From the NCBI RefSeq assembly GCF_000196115.1, contig NC_005027.1:6568001-6632000 (forward strand): a stretch of DNA of 64,000 nucleotides, read 5' to 3'. This document shows positions 42,364 to 52,453 of the stretch, one piece after another. The position numbers and the translations under genes were made by a program. The notes under the pieces are model-generated. The model was not told the DNA's origin. It was given only the letters and a program-made list of their open reading frames with translations, and searched no databases. The stretch's first letter is position 1, and every line of letters begins with the position of its first letter. Source of the stretch: Rhodopirellula baltica SH 1 (GTDB taxonomy: Bacteria; Planctomycetota; Planctomycetia; Pirellulales; Pirellulaceae).

Positions 42364-43110
42364 ATGAGCAATCAGCCAACCGTCGACGCCGAATCGATTC
42401 CCTACGCGACTGCGGTTGCACCTGCGATGGCGAAACCAAAACGCAGTTGGCTATCGATCATCTTGGGGATCGTAGTGATTGGTCCCATTGTGACCATGGT
42501 TGGCATCGTTGTTTTGCTCGCCTGTGTCGCTGCAATGGGCTCGACGGCTCAAGACGAATATCAAGCCGACGGTGGCATAGAACAATCCACGGATGTGAGT
42601 CGGGTTTCTTATCAACCCCTTCCGCAAGCATCAGCGCAAGGACCCACAATCACCTACCAAGGTCAGCCCTTTGTGCTGAAATATGTGGGGAGTAGCGATG
42701 ATTCGGGTGAGCTCAACGAATACATACTCGTTGGAGAGACGTTGGAGAACTGGACCAAGATGATAGCTGTCCGTCGACAACCCATCGCGATCGAGCCAAT
42801 CGAAGCGGCCCGTGGTGTCGTGGAGTACTTGCAAGAGCAAAACGCTGACACACCGTTCACAATTTGGCCTAGCGATGATGGCGAAAGCTGTGGTGTTGAC
42901 TTCGCCGTCGTGGAAGGCGACGTGGCGGAATTGAATGTCTTTGTCTACCACCGTTCGACCGACGGTGAAAATATGATTTGCTGCCAGTACGCAGAACGTG
43001 CTTACGGCGACGAGCGTCTGCCGTTCGTCGAGGGCTTGGAACATCGCGTCCACGATGTGTCCAAGCAAGTTCTTCAGTTCACATTTCCTGAGTTGATCAA
43101 AAGCAACTGA
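42364..43110 (+). CDS. Hypothetical single-span membrane protein
   Basis: The product has 248 residues. A polar N-terminus is followed by one membrane helix (about 29-58), then an extracytoplasmic domain of ~185 residues with GVVEYLQEQNADTPFTIWPS and NMICCQYAERAYGDE. No family recognised. A terminator follows 80 bp later. Confidence 0.65.
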   Translation: MSNQPTVDAESIPYATAVAPAMAKPKRSWLSIILGIVVIGPIVTMVGIVVLLACVAAMGSTAQDEYQADGGIEQSTDVSRVSYQPLPQASAQGPTITYQGQPFVLKYVGSSDDSGELNEYILVGETLENWTKMIAVRRQPIAIEPIEAARGVVEYLQEQNADTPFTIWPSDDGESCGVDFAVVEGDVAELNVFVYHRSTDGENMICCQYAERAYGDERLPFVEGLEHRVHDVSKQVLQFTFPELIKSN

Positions 43111-43189
43111 GCCAGCTCGCGTTTGAAACGCAACGAGTGATCGATGGTCTTGCCAGCCAGGTTGGGTGAGATTCGCTGAGCAGGCCTCG

Positions 43190-43215
43190 GCGTCTTCACG
43201 TGACGACGCTTTTTT
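43190..43215 (+). terminator. Terminator between convergent genes
   Basis: A near-perfect palindrome GCGTCTTCACGTGACGACGC (43190-43209) followed by TTTTTT (43210-43215). It ends transcription from the plus strand; the T run overlaps the pntB stop codon. Confidence 0.75.
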
Positions 43216-44575
43216 AAGATTTGAATTCGGCGATCACGCTGCTGAGAGATTGCTTGGCGTCACCGAACAGCATTCGTGTGTTCTCGCCAAAGAACAATGG
43301 GTTGTCGACGCCAGAGAACCCCGATGCCATTGATCTTTTCAGAACGAACACGGTTCTCGCGTAATCGACGTTGATGATCGGCATCCCATAGATCGGGCTG
43401 TTCTCGTCTTCTCGTGCGGCAGGGTTCACCACGTCGTTGGCTCCGATCACGATCGCGACGTCGATATTTTCCATTCGCGGATTAATTTCGTCCATTTCAA
43501 TCAATTGGTCGTACGGCACATTCGCCTCGGCTAGCAAGACATTCATGTGCCCCGGCATCCGACCGGCGACCGGATGAATTGCGTAGCTGACGTCGGCTCC
43601 GTTGGCTTCCAGTAGTTCACCCAGTTCACGCACCACGTGTTGGGCTTGGGCGACCGCCATGCCGTAGCCGGGCACCATCACGACCGACGAGGCTGCCTCG
43701 AGGATCAGGTAGGCGTCGTCGGCGGTGATTGGTTTGACTTCGCCTTCGACCTTGGTGGCTTTTGTAGTTGCCGCGAAACCTGAGAACAGCACGTTGCTGA
43801 GCGATCGATTCATCGCTTTGCACATGATGTTGGTCAAAATCAGCCCCGCCGCACCAACCAACGAACCGGCGACGATCAGAATCGTGTTGTTGATCGCAAA
43901 TCCGGCGGCACACGCGGCGAGTCCCGAGTAGCTATTCAGCAACGAAATCACAACCGGCATGTCAGCGCCACCGATTGGGATGACTGCCATCACACCGAGC
44001 AATATTGACAACCCGATCACAACGAAGACGAGTGGAAACGTCAGGCCGGGATCGACGACCATCGTTACCGAACAAGCCAGCAACGCCAGCAACAACAGTA
44101 TGTTGACGACACGTTGGCCGGAGAACGTCATCGCTCCGCTGCCGATGGTTTCTGAAAGCTTTGCCCAGGCGACCAGGGAACCCGAGAAGGTCACGCCACC
44201 GATCAAGATGGATAGCAGGATGGTGATCAGCGTGAAGGACGATGATTCCTGCCCGTAAAGGGCGGCCCAACCAACCAGCAGACTCGCGATACCGCCCGAA
44301 CCATTGAACAGTGCAACCATCTCGGGCATTCCCGTCATGGCAACACGTTGCGCTGCGATCACGCCGACGACCGCACCAAGAATCGCGGCACCAGCCAGGT
44401 AGCGATAGTCGAGGATTTCCTTCGACGTGAGGGTGATCAAGACGGCCATCAGCATTCCAACCGACGAAAGCAAATTACCGCGTACGGCGGTCGCCGGAGA
44501 ACTCATCAGTTTGAGCCCAAAGACAAACAGAATTGCCGAGATAATGTAGACCGAACCCAGAACTTCAATGCTCAT
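43214..44575 (-). CDS. pntB: Transhydrogenase beta subunit PntB
   Basis: The product has 453 residues. About nine membrane helices (1-265) form the proton channel. The C-terminal NADP(H) domain follows (GYGMAVAQAQHVVRELGELL; IGANDVVNPAAREDENSPIY; GMPIINVD). With the two subunits encoded upstream it couples hydride transfer between NADH and NADP+ to the proton gradient. Its ATG overlaps the preceding stop (ATGA, 44572-44575). Confidence 0.96.
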   Translation of the reverse strand: MSIEVLGSVYIISAILFVFGLKLMSSPATAVRGNLLSSVGMLMAVLITLTSKEILDYRYLAGAAILGAVVGVIAAQRVAMTGMPEMVALFNGSGGIASLLVGWAALYGQESSSFTLITILLSILIGGVTFSGSLVAWAKLSETIGSGAMTFSGQRVVNILLLLALLACSVTMVVDPGLTFPLVFVVIGLSILLGVMAVIPIGGADMPVVISLLNSYSGLAACAAGFAINNTILIVAGSLVGAAGLILTNIMCKAMNRSLSNVLFSGFAATTKATKVEGEVKPITADDAYLILEAASSVVMVPGYGMAVAQAQHVVRELGELLEANGADVSYAIHPVAGRMPGHMNVLLAEANVPYDQLIEMDEINPRMENIDVAIVIGANDVVNPAAREDENSPIYGMPIINVDYARTVFVLKRSMASGFSGVDNPLFFGENTRMLFGDAKQSLSSVIAEFKS

Positions 44576-44871
44576 GAGTCACCTCCCGATGGGCTGTCTT
44601 TTTTCTTGAACATGCTCAGCATGCGATCGGTCACCATGTAGCCGCCGACCACGTTGACGGTCGCAAAGAACACCGCCAACGCTCCCAGCCAAGTTGACCA
44701 AGGGCCCAAGTCAGCGCCCGCGGCGATGATCGCACCAACGACAGTGATGCCAGAAATCGCGTTGGCACCGGACATCAGGGGTGTGTGAAGTGTCGCCGGA
44801 ACTTTGGCGATCAATTCGAACCCCAAGAACACGGACAGCGTCAAAATGAAGGCGAGCAGGACGGCTTCCAC
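44572..44871 (-). CDS. pntAB: Transhydrogenase alpha subunit, membrane part
   Basis: The product has 99 residues with three membrane helices, matching the separate membrane segment of the alpha subunit (ILTLSVFLGFELIAKVPATL; HTPLMSGANAISGITVVGA). In enterobacteria this is fused to the NAD domain; here it is its own gene, giving a three-subunit enzyme. Confidence 0.94.
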   Translation of the reverse strand: MEAVLLAFILTLSVFLGFELIAKVPATLHTPLMSGANAISGITVVGAIIAAGADLGPWSTWLGALAVFFATVNVVGGYMVTDRMLSMFKKKDSPSGGDS

Positions 44872-44904
44872 GGGAACCCTCGATTTGAAAGAGTGAAGTG
44901 CGGT

Positions 44905-46038
44905 CTACGAATGAAGCTGGGCGATGGTGTCGTTGACGATCTTGCCACCGCGAGTGATGACGGCGGCTTGAACAATTTCGTCCTCGGGATTGAACTCAAG
45001 GCGTTTGGATTCGGCGTCCCAAAACTCGTCAATCAATGCCGTCAAGTTGTTGGAGTACATTTCGCTCGCGTTGCGGCTAACCTCGGAAGGTAAGTTGCCC
45101 TGGCCGATGATTTTGACGCCTTCCACATCGACGATTTCGTTCAGCACGGAGCCTTCGACGTTGCCGCCCGTTTCCACCGCCATGTCGACGACGACGCTGC
45201 CAGTTTGCATACCTAGCACCATGTCGCGAGTGACAATGCGGGGTGCCGGTCGGCCAAACAATTGCGCGGTGGTGATGACGACATCGGACGCCGCGATGAC
45301 CTTCTTTTGTCCTTCCTTTTGAAGTTCAATTTGTTCTGGTGTCAGAGCCTTGGCGTAGCCTTGCTCCGTTTGTCCGACTTCGCCCAAATCAATTTCGACG
45401 AACTTGGCACCGAGCGATCGCACTTGTTCAGCGACGACAGGTCGGGTGTCGAATGCATCGACTCGGGCACCGAGTCGTTTTGCCGTGGCGATCGCTTGTA
45501 GGCCTGCTACGCCCGCACCAATCACAAACACTCGAGCGGGGCGAATTGTTCCCGATGGAGTCATCATCATCGGGAAAATCTTTTTGCTGTGATAAGCGGC
45601 CTGAATCACCGTGACGTAACCGGCGAGGTTGGCTTGAGACGACAAAGCGTCCATCTTCTGAGCGCGTGTGGACCGTGGGATCATCTCCATCGAAACCGAC
45701 GTCACACCCGACTTTGCCATCTCGCTGACCAATTCTTTTTCATTGAATGGGTCGAGGAAACTGATGTGAATGGCTTCGGGGCGAAGTGTTGACACCTCGT
45801 CAAGTTCGGGGCGACGGACTCGCAGCACGATGTCAGAGCCTGAAAGAACGGTGGCCCTGTCGACTTGCACAGCGGCACCGACATCAGTGTATGCCTCATC
45901 AGGAAATCCTGACGCCAAGCCCGCACCGGATTCGATCCCAACCGAAAAGCCAACCTGAATCAACTTCTTGACGCTTGCCGGAACGAGAGCCACTCTCGCC
46001 TCGCCTGGCCAACGTTCGCGTGGGACGCCAATCTGCAT
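44905..46038 (-). CDS. pntAA: Transhydrogenase alpha subunit, NAD-binding part
   Basis: The product has 377 residues with an alanine-dehydrogenase/PNT fold. It opens MQIGVPRERWPGEARVALVP; the nucleotide-binding motif is FVIGAGVAGLQAIATAKRLG and the PNT C-terminal region has LFGRPAPRIVTRDMVLGM. The ATG at 46038 has AGGAG seven bases upstream; a GTG one codon before is possible. It heads the pnt operon. Confidence 0.95.
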   Translation of the reverse strand: MQIGVPRERWPGEARVALVPASVKKLIQVGFSVGIESGAGLASGFPDEAYTDVGAAVQVDRATVLSGSDIVLRVRRPELDEVSTLRPEAIHISFLDPFNEKELVSEMAKSGVTSVSMEMIPRSTRAQKMDALSSQANLAGYVTVIQAAYHSKKIFPMMMTPSGTIRPARVFVIGAGVAGLQAIATAKRLGARVDAFDTRPVVAEQVRSLGAKFVEIDLGEVGQTEQGYAKALTPEQIELQKEGQKKVIAASDVVITTAQLFGRPAPRIVTRDMVLGMQTGSVVVDMAVETGGNVEGSVLNEIVDVEGVKIIGQGNLPSEVSRNASEMYSNNLTALIDEFWDAESKRLEFNPEDEIVQAAVITRGGKIVNDTIAQLHS

Positions 46039-46402
46039 CACTTCGCTCCTGGTGTGTTGAATCAGCCAGCGGTTCGAGTCGTAGGATCATCGCACTGGCA
46101 CAGCGTTCTGGTTCTATCGTAACCATCTGACACACCCGCGTGCGTGCCGTCGCAACTGAAACGACGATGGAACGGCGAAGTTTAAAACGGTGCCGATCTC
46201 GCTACTTCTGCAAACGGCAGCTTGCACTTGCGATGAAATGCTTTGCGGTGAACCGGGACCGAAGACTGTCAGCCTGAATCTGTTCATGAATCGAAACGGT
46301 CACGGGGCAATCGAAATGATTACCGGGGCACATGGCTTCGCCGTTCCCACTCGGCTCGATCGGATGCGGGCAACCAGTGTGGATTCTCGCCCTGCAAGGA
46401 AC
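46039..46402. other. Intergenic region upstream of pnt
   Basis: 364 bp between the pnt start and the end of the SDR gene. No coding region is credible. The pnt promoter should lie at about 46050-46150. Confidence 0.4.
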
Positions 46403-47422
46403 TCAGATTTGATTGTTCCTGATCGCAGCTTGCTCAGTGAGCGTCGTTAAAACCGATGGGGACCATTCCGATTGGCTTTGATGGCCTTTGGCAGCGGTTC
46501 GACCAATGCCGCCCATTTTTGGCAACACGCTTGCTGCCAACGCCAAAATCTCTTGAGTCAATTCAGGGAAAAGGTTTTGCAGTGCGATCGTCACGTTGAG
46601 GGGACTGCGAATGAAGACTTCGCCACGTCCGTGCTGGCAAGCCGTCAATATTTGTTCGGCCGCGGCTTCCGCGTTCATGGACAGTCCTGGCAATGAGTCG
46701 CCGATGCTGAACCAAGCGTACTCGTCGCGGTGTTGGCCTTTGAAGATTGCATTTCGAGGGCTTCCGGTTCGCATCAAGCTAGGGCACGCGGTGGTGACAA
46801 AGATGTTGTCTGCTTTGAGTTCAGCACGCATCCCATTGGACAGACCCACCAACGCGAATTTGCTAGCAGCGTATGGCAGCATGTGTGGAACCGCTCGTTT
46901 TCCTCCCAGGGAAGCGATGTTGACGATGCGTCCCCAGCCGGCGGCACGCATGTGAGGTAGAACTTCCATCGCAACATGCAATGCTCCCCAGCAATTCGTT
47001 TGCATCGCGGATTGGAAGTCTTCCATCGTCATGGATTCAAAGGGACCGACGGTGATGATTCCCGCGACGTTCAATAGCACGTCAATGCCGTCGAATTGGT
47101 TGGTCACTCGATCGATGAAAGTGGCGACTTGTTCTCGGTCGCGGACATCACAGGGATGTGCGATGACTTCTGCTCCACGTCGACGCAGTTCCGCGGCAGC
47201 CGCACACAAGTCTTCTTCCGTGCGTGCTGTGATTGCGATCCGCGCACCTTGGTCGGCCAACTGCCGGGCGATCACCAACCCTAAACCACGTGATCCGCCC
47301 GTGATAACCACGCGTTTGTTTTGCCAGTCGAAAGTGCGTTTGCGGCGAACGATGGCACGTGTCACGACAATTCCTGCGTATCCAGCAGCAGCTGCCGTCG
47401 CGAATTTGCGAAGCGTTGACAT
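46403..47422 (-). CDS. Membrane-anchored short-chain dehydrogenase
   Basis: The product has 339 residues. An N-terminal hydrophobic segment (about 8-26) is followed by a classical SDR domain: cofactor motif TGGSRGLG (41-48), NVAG near 118-121, and catalytic YAASK (about 185-189). The Rossmann tail suggests an NADP-dependent oxidoreductase of unknown substrate. The C-terminal ~80 residues are extra. AGAGGAA precedes the ATG. Confidence 0.88.
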   Translation of the reverse strand: MSTLRKFATAAAAGYAGIVVTRAIVRRKRTFDWQNKRVVITGGSRGLGLVIARQLADQGARIAITARTEEDLCAAAAELRRRGAEVIAHPCDVRDREQVATFIDRVTNQFDGIDVLLNVAGIITVGPFESMTMEDFQSAMQTNCWGALHVAMEVLPHMRAAGWGRIVNIASLGGKRAVPHMLPYAASKFALVGLSNGMRAELKADNIFVTTACPSLMRTGSPRNAIFKGQHRDEYAWFSIGDSLPGLSMNAEAAAEQILTACQHGRGEVFIRSPLNVTIALQNLFPELTQEILALAASVLPKMGGIGRTAAKGHQSQSEWSPSVLTTLTEQAAIRNNQI

Positions 47423-47597
47423 GATTGATTTCCTCTTTGAATGGGATCACTGACGAAACCGCAATTCTCGCGCCGCTGTTTTCTCAGTGACACTCGAGCG
47501 GCGGCACAGGAAATGCCTGTGATGTGGTCTGCCCTTTCAGGCGGCTAGTGACGCTTTTTGGCGATCGCGGCCATCACTTCTTACGAAGGAAAACACC

Positions 47598-48107
47598 ATG
47601 TCAGTGAAGAGAACAAACGAAGACGAAACGCGTGAAGAATTGCGAAATGAAGATGCGATTACCGGCGAACCGGGGTCTCATCCGGTAGGGACCGGAGTCG
47701 GTGCCGCGCTGGGTGGTGCCGCGGCGGGGGCTGCCGCAGGAACGGTAGCAGGCCCCATCGGAACTGTTGCCGGCGCGATCGTTGGCGGTGTCGCAGGTGG
47801 TTATGCGGGGAAAGCCGTCGCAGAAAACATTGATCCCACAGTCGAATCGGCTTATTGGGAAGAGGAGCATGCCAACCGTCCGTACTACAACAAATCGTAC
47901 GGCTTCGATCAGTACCGGCCGGCGTATCAATCTGGCTGGGAAGCGTTTGATGCCGATGCCAATGACGATTGGAACACACGAGAAGCGATCGCTCGGAAGC
48001 AATGGGAAGATGCGGGCGGTGGAGAGCACATGACTTGGGAAGATGCTCGCCCGGCCGCGTTGGACGCCTACACCCGCGTGCAAAACCGGACCAGCAAGCC
48101 TCGCTGA
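47598..48107 (+). CDS. Glycine-zipper protein
   Basis: The product has 169 residues. A charged N-terminus is followed by a glycine-zipper hydrophobic stretch (about 30-75: AALGGAAAGAAAGTVAGPIG, then AIVGGVAGGYAG) that can insert in membranes. The C-terminal 90 residues are polar with Tyr/Trp/Asp repeats (AYWEEEHANRPYYNKSYG). Such proteins are often stress-induced. AAGGAAAA precedes the ATG. A PRC-barrel gene follows. Confidence 0.72.
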   Translation: MSVKRTNEDETREELRNEDAITGEPGSHPVGTGVGAALGGAAAGAAAGTVAGPIGTVAGAIVGGVAGGYAGKAVAENIDPTVESAYWEEEHANRPYYNKSYGFDQYRPAYQSGWEAFDADANDDWNTREAIARKQWEDAGGGEHMTWEDARPAALDAYTRVQNRTSKPR

Positions 48108-48213
48108 TTCGGAGTCCCCGTCGATCAAGTTCTCGACCATTCATTCGTCTGACGAAACCGATCATCGGTGTCGCCAGCCGCATCCCCATCCCTTTCTAAA
48201 TCGGAGTACCAAC

Positions 48214-48765
48214 ATGGTACGCACAATTCAAACCAGTTTCCTAGTTGCCTTGACCGCTTGTCTCAGCCTGCCATTGGTCTCGGCTCAAACCACATCAGAA
48301 CAATTCGACACACGTTCGCGGCAGGCCGACGCCAGTCGACTCGACGCGAAAATGAGCCACTCCAACGTCCGCGTCAGCCAGTTGATGGGACTCAATTTGC
48401 AAAATTCTCAAGGCGAGAGTGTTGGCGAAATCAAGGACATCGTGCTCAACGCAAAGACCGGCAAGGTTCGTTACGCCGTGGTGACGTACGGCGGGTTCTT
48501 GGGCATGGGCAACAAACTTTTCGCCGTCCCGTTTGAGGCCTTGAAAACGCAGGTCGACCCGGACGAAGTTGGCGACGATGACATCGACGAAGACGATTAC
48601 GTGATGGTTCTCGACGTCACTCAGGAACAACTCGAAGGCCAGGAAGGCTTTGACGAAGACAATTGGCCGAATATGGCTGACAAACAATGGGCGGCTGACT
48701 TGGACAAGCGATACAACGTTGAACGTAGAAACGCGAATCGTTTGCGTCGCAACAACGACCAATAG
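48214..48765 (+). CDS. Secreted PRC-barrel protein
   Basis: The product has 183 residues with a signal peptide (to LSLPLVSAQ, about 25). The PRC-barrel domain is at about 50-115 (VSQLMGLNLQNSQGESVGEI; KVRYAVVTYGGFLGMGNKLF), followed by an acidic tail. The frame is open to 48043, but the signal peptide sets the start. It is probably in the same stress-related group as the upstream glycine-zipper gene. Confidence 0.85.
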   Translation: MVRTIQTSFLVALTACLSLPLVSAQTTSEQFDTRSRQADASRLDAKMSHSNVRVSQLMGLNLQNSQGESVGEIKDIVLNAKTGKVRYAVVTYGGFLGMGNKLFAVPFEALKTQVDPDEVGDDDIDEDDYVMVLDVTQEQLEGQEGFDEDNWPNMADKQWAADLDKRYNVERRNANRLRRNNDQ

Positions 48766-48790
48766 TCTTTGACGAGCACAATTGACGACG

Positions 48791-48829
48791 AACCGCCGCA
48801 AACTTCATGTTCGCGGCGGTTTGTGTTTT
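48791..48829 (+). terminator. Terminator after the PRC-barrel gene
   Basis: Stem AACCGCCGC (48791-48799) with GCGGCGGTT (48813-48821), followed by a T-rich stretch. It lies between convergent genes and may serve both. Confidence 0.6.
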
Positions 48830-48881
48830 GAAGTGTTCGCTCATGTCGCGAGGCATGGGGCGAACGCCGTCTCTTATCGGA

Positions 48882-50759
48882 CTATTTCTTGCTCACGTCA
48901 TAGCAGAGCAGCAAGCCTTGGTCGCGGATGTACAGCTTTCCATTCGCGACAATCGGGTGTGCCCAGGCGGGAACGTCGGAGCGATCGGGTTGATCGAAGC
49001 GACCTCGCTCGATGAACTGATCCGATGATGGTTCCAGCAGGAGGATCTCACCCTCTTCGCCGCGAAGGTACAGTCGACCATCGGCGAGTAGCAAGGATCC
49101 CTTCGGCCCTTCGCGATCTCGCCACAGCGTCTCGCCGGTTTGGAAATCCATGCAGGTCATGATCCCACCGCCGTTTCCACCGTTGGCTCCGTAAAGGCAA
49201 CCGTCGACCACAATCATTCCGCCGTGGTGATTCTGCATGCGAGATGTGAAATAGGCTTCCTCGGCATTGATTTTTCCGTTGGGATCCTTTGTGAGTTTCA
49301 CCGCACCACCTCCGGTTCCATACGCCGAGGCAGCGAACAGCAGACCGTCTTGAAAGATGGGTGTGGAGCAGTTGATTCCCATCGCGTTGGCGGGGGCGGA
49401 GTATTGCCAAAGGATTTCACCATCGGTGGTTGAGACACCGACCAAGGCATTGGCGGTGAATTGCACGTATTGGCGAATACCTTCCCATTCGATCGCAATC
49501 GCGGAGGAGTAAGCCGCACCTGGACGAGGGCCACCGAAGCCGCCGAATCGCCCACGTCCGCCCGATCTACCTGGACTTCCGCCGGAACGGTTGATGAACC
49601 CGGGGCTGGTTCCTCCGCCGGTGAATCCTTGGTCTGCCAACCAGGTGTTTCCATCGGAGTCTTTGAAGGGATTTGACTCTCCCGCTTTGACTCGGACGAT
49701 GCTGGATTGGTCCGCATCATCGCCCTGGGGAATGATCTCGATGGCTTTGATGGCGGGGCTTTGGACTTGTTGTTTAAAGGTGATGTTCAGCTCGCCATCA
49801 TCGACCACGGCGGGAACTGATTCGACGATTGCTTTGCGTGGACCGCCTGCCTTCTTCCAAATGTCGAAATCGGTTGTTTCGTGACCCTCCACATCGAAGG
49901 TGAAAACCCGTTGACCTTCATCGGTGATGCCGTTGTAGGTTTCGGCGAAGTACAGTTTGACCAGGTATTTTCCATTGGGAACTACGTACGAGAATGCGGT
50001 CATTCCCCAATGTTCGCTGACAAACAATTCAGGATTTTTCGAGCCTGTGATTGTTGGTGTCGATCCCTCGCTGGACGCTCGTGGTGGCGGTTGCCGGCGT
50101 GGTTCGTCGCCAGAACGGCCAGGTGCTGTGTCTCCGGGGGCGGAAGCGGCGGTTGGTGGTTTGGTTTTCCAAATGGTTTCGCCAGTGCGTTTGTCCAGTG
50201 CGACCATCAGCGCATCGGCCGCACCGGGAGTGCAGATGACTTGGTCGCCATCAACGAGCGGCGATTCTCGAAAGCTCCACATCGGAGCGACACCGCCAAA
50301 ATCGTCGACCAAACTTCGCTGCCAAATGATTCGTCCATCGCTCGCGTCCAGGCATGCGATGCGTCCGCTCATTCCAATCACGTAAAGCTGATCGTCATTA
50401 AATGACGGAGTGCAACCGGGACCTTCTTTGGATTGTGGTACCCGTTGGTCCGCTGCCTCACCCAGCGACGTAACCCAAATCTCGCCGCCGTTGTCTTCCG
50501 AGCGTGCCCAAACGATCTCTTGGCCATCGCGATTGCTCATTCCAAAGAGCTTGCCTGCGGCAACGGCGGGGGCACTGTCGCCGCCCCCGAGACCATCGAC
50601 TCGCCAAGCCAATGGAGGTCCGGCTTCGGGCCATTGTTGCAGCAGTCCCGTTTCGGCAGATTGGGCGTTTCGTTCCGGGCCTTGCCACTGAGGCCAATCA
50701 GAGGCGCACGCGATTCCAGCGGACGCGATGATCAACGTACCTATCAAGGAACATTTCAT
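48882..50759 (-). CDS. Secreted PQQ-like propeller with inserted malectin domain
   Basis: The product has 625 residues with a signal peptide (to IACAS, about 19). PQQ-type blades surround it ([64 protein letters not shown]). Between them, about 245-400, is a malectin-like carbohydrate-binding domain ([37 protein letters not shown]), a fold often carried in planctomycete secreted proteins. A Gly/Arg-rich linker follows. It probably binds glycans and works with the neighbouring malectin protein. Confidence 0.82.
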   Translation of the reverse strand: MKCSLIGTLIIASAGIACASDWPQWQGPERNAQSAETGLLQQWPEAGPPLAWRVDGLGGGDSAPAVAAGKLFGMSNRDGQEIVWARSEDNGGEIWVTSLGEAADQRVPQSKEGPGCTPSFNDDQLYVIGMSGRIACLDASDGRIIWQRSLVDDFGGVAPMWSFRESPLVDGDQVICTPGAADALMVALDKRTGETIWKTKPPTAASAPGDTAPGRSGDEPRRQPPPRASSEGSTPTITGSKNPELFVSEHWGMTAFSYVVPNGKYLVKLYFAETYNGITDEGQRVFTFDVEGHETTDFDIWKKAGGPRKAIVESVPAVVDDGELNITFKQQVQSPAIKAIEIIPQGDDADQSSIVRVKAGESNPFKDSDGNTWLADQGFTGGGTSPGFINRSGGSPGRSGGRGRFGGFGGPRPGAAYSSAIAIEWEGIRQYVQFTANALVGVSTTDGEILWQYSAPANAMGINCSTPIFQDGLLFAASAYGTGGGAVKLTKDPNGKINAEEAYFTSRMQNHHGGMIVVDGCLYGANGGNGGGIMTCMDFQTGETLWRDREGPKGSLLLADGRLYLRGEEGEILLLEPSSDQFIERGRFDQPDRSDVPAWAHPIVANGKLYIRDQGLLLCYDVSKK

Positions 50760-50855
50760 TTGGTTGTTTCCGATATCGGGGATGGGGCGGAGATTGTGAC
50801 GGCCGAAACGTGAACTTCGGCGGGTTGAGCGAAAGAATTTGTGTTGAAAGCAGAC

Positions 50856-52247
50856 TCAACTGAGCATCGTCGAATCTAAGACGATCCAACGGAAAGTAAC
50901 CAAAGTGCAGACCATGCATGTCCACCAAGACGCCATTTGGGCTCCCTTGAACTTTCGAAGGAAGAACAGCAACGCGAGCGCGGACGCCAAACTGACCACC
51001 TTGAAAGCCGTCAAGGAAGTGCCTTCGAGCAAGAAATGATTTCCCACCGGATTCATCTCTTGGAAATGAATTTCGGTTGACATCGTGGTCGTCCAAAGCA
51101 GATCGACGCAGGAAAGTAAACCTATCAGCACGAGCGATTCAATGACCGTCCGTGTTGCAATTGGTGACGCGTCGATTTGTGTCCATCGTTGGCGACGTGG
51201 TGGATTTGCCGTCAACAGATGGCCAAAGCTGAGAGCAGCAAGCATCATGGCGACCACGGTGAACAGATACGAGCCCCACTCGGCCTGCTTGGCAGTCGAA
51301 AGTTGCACGACGACATCTGCATCGAGTCTGGCCGCCTCCGATTCGAAGGCGTCCAGAGTCTCTCGGAGGCGAGCGATGGTTTGTTCGGTCGGAGCCGTGT
51401 CTTCCGTGAGCGCAGCCTTCAGTTCACTGCCTTGTGGATGGCGAAGTATGAATGCGTCGAACCGAGCCACTTCAACGACCGAAGCGACGCCGTTTTGATC
51501 TTCATCGAGCCTCGGATGGACGAACCGAAGTGCCGCTGGCAATTCTGCTTCTTCCAAGCGGAGGTTCACGTCCTCGTCATGATTCATGAATACCAACGTC
51601 GATTGAGTGGGAGCCCAGCGGAAACCACCGTTGCCAAAGAATCGGTTTCCTGAAATGGTCCGACCGCCCATGAAACCTTGATCCGCCAGCCATTTCCGTC
51701 CGGACGAGTCAATCGCAGTTGCTTGCCCGCCTGCGTTGATTCGGATGATCTCTTCGACGGATGCCGTTTCTTTTTGTGGAATGATTTCAATCGCCTTGAT
51801 CGTGGGGTAATCCATCTCGGATGAAAAGGTTACCCAGAGGATGCCGGAATTGATTTTTACCGGAACGGATTCGACGTAGACGCGATTGCTTCCGCCGGCT
51901 TTCTGCCAGATATCAAATTCATCGAATTCGATTCCGTTGACTCGAAACGAGAAGACTCGTTGGCCGGGGCCAGTTATTCGAGGGAACGTCTCGGCGAAGT
52001 AGAGGTTCACCAAGTAGTCGCCGTCCGCAACGTCCTGAGCGAATGATCGCATTCCCCAATGCTCGCTGTTGACAAGGAATTCATCGAGTGTTGCTGTCGA
52101 GTCCAATTCCTTGTCGGTGTCCAAGCCAGTGAGCTGTGATTTGTCTTGAGTATCTGGCTGCTCCGCGACGTTCAATGGGATGTCCTGTCCACGGATTGCG
52201 GGTGTGGCGATCAGAATGATGCAAAGGCACAAACAGGATGGCTTCAT
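50856..52247 (-). CDS. Secreted malectin-domain protein with membrane tail
   Basis: The product has 463 residues: a signal peptide (MKPSCLCLCIILIATPAIRG), a malectin-like domain (about 60-160, EHWGMRSFAQDVADGDYLVN) and a second part (INAGGQATAIDSSGRKWLAD). A C-terminal membrane region of three or four helices from about 320 follows. The malectin part is a clear paralogue of that in the next gene downstream. The frame is open to 52583, but the ATG at 52247 with GGAG upstream is the start. Confidence 0.8.
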   Translation of the reverse strand: MKPSCLCLCIILIATPAIRGQDIPLNVAEQPDTQDKSQLTGLDTDKELDSTATLDEFLVNSEHWGMRSFAQDVADGDYLVNLYFAETFPRITGPGQRVFSFRVNGIEFDEFDIWQKAGGSNRVYVESVPVKINSGILWVTFSSEMDYPTIKAIEIIPQKETASVEEIIRINAGGQATAIDSSGRKWLADQGFMGGRTISGNRFFGNGGFRWAPTQSTLVFMNHDEDVNLRLEEAELPAALRFVHPRLDEDQNGVASVVEVARFDAFILRHPQGSELKAALTEDTAPTEQTIARLRETLDAFESEAARLDADVVVQLSTAKQAEWGSYLFTVVAMMLAALSFGHLLTANPPRRQRWTQIDASPIATRTVIESLVLIGLLSCVDLLWTTTMSTEIHFQEMNPVGNHFLLEGTSLTAFKVVSLASALALLFFLRKFKGAQMASWWTCMVCTLVTFRWIVLDSTMLS

Positions 52248-52453
52248 TTTCAACTCCAATGAGTTTGTCCGATTTTTGGCGGCCGTTGACAGACATTCGT
52301 TCAGCGATTGGTACGCGGCCGTCTTGTTTCGTGGAATGTTCCATTGGGCAATGCGAAATCTGTTTGTAATCGGGGCCAGAGAAATTCGTCTCGTTAATGG
52401 GAAGGCCCAGAAACGTGGGAAGGCCCAGAAACAAAGTGTGCTTCGAGAAAGAA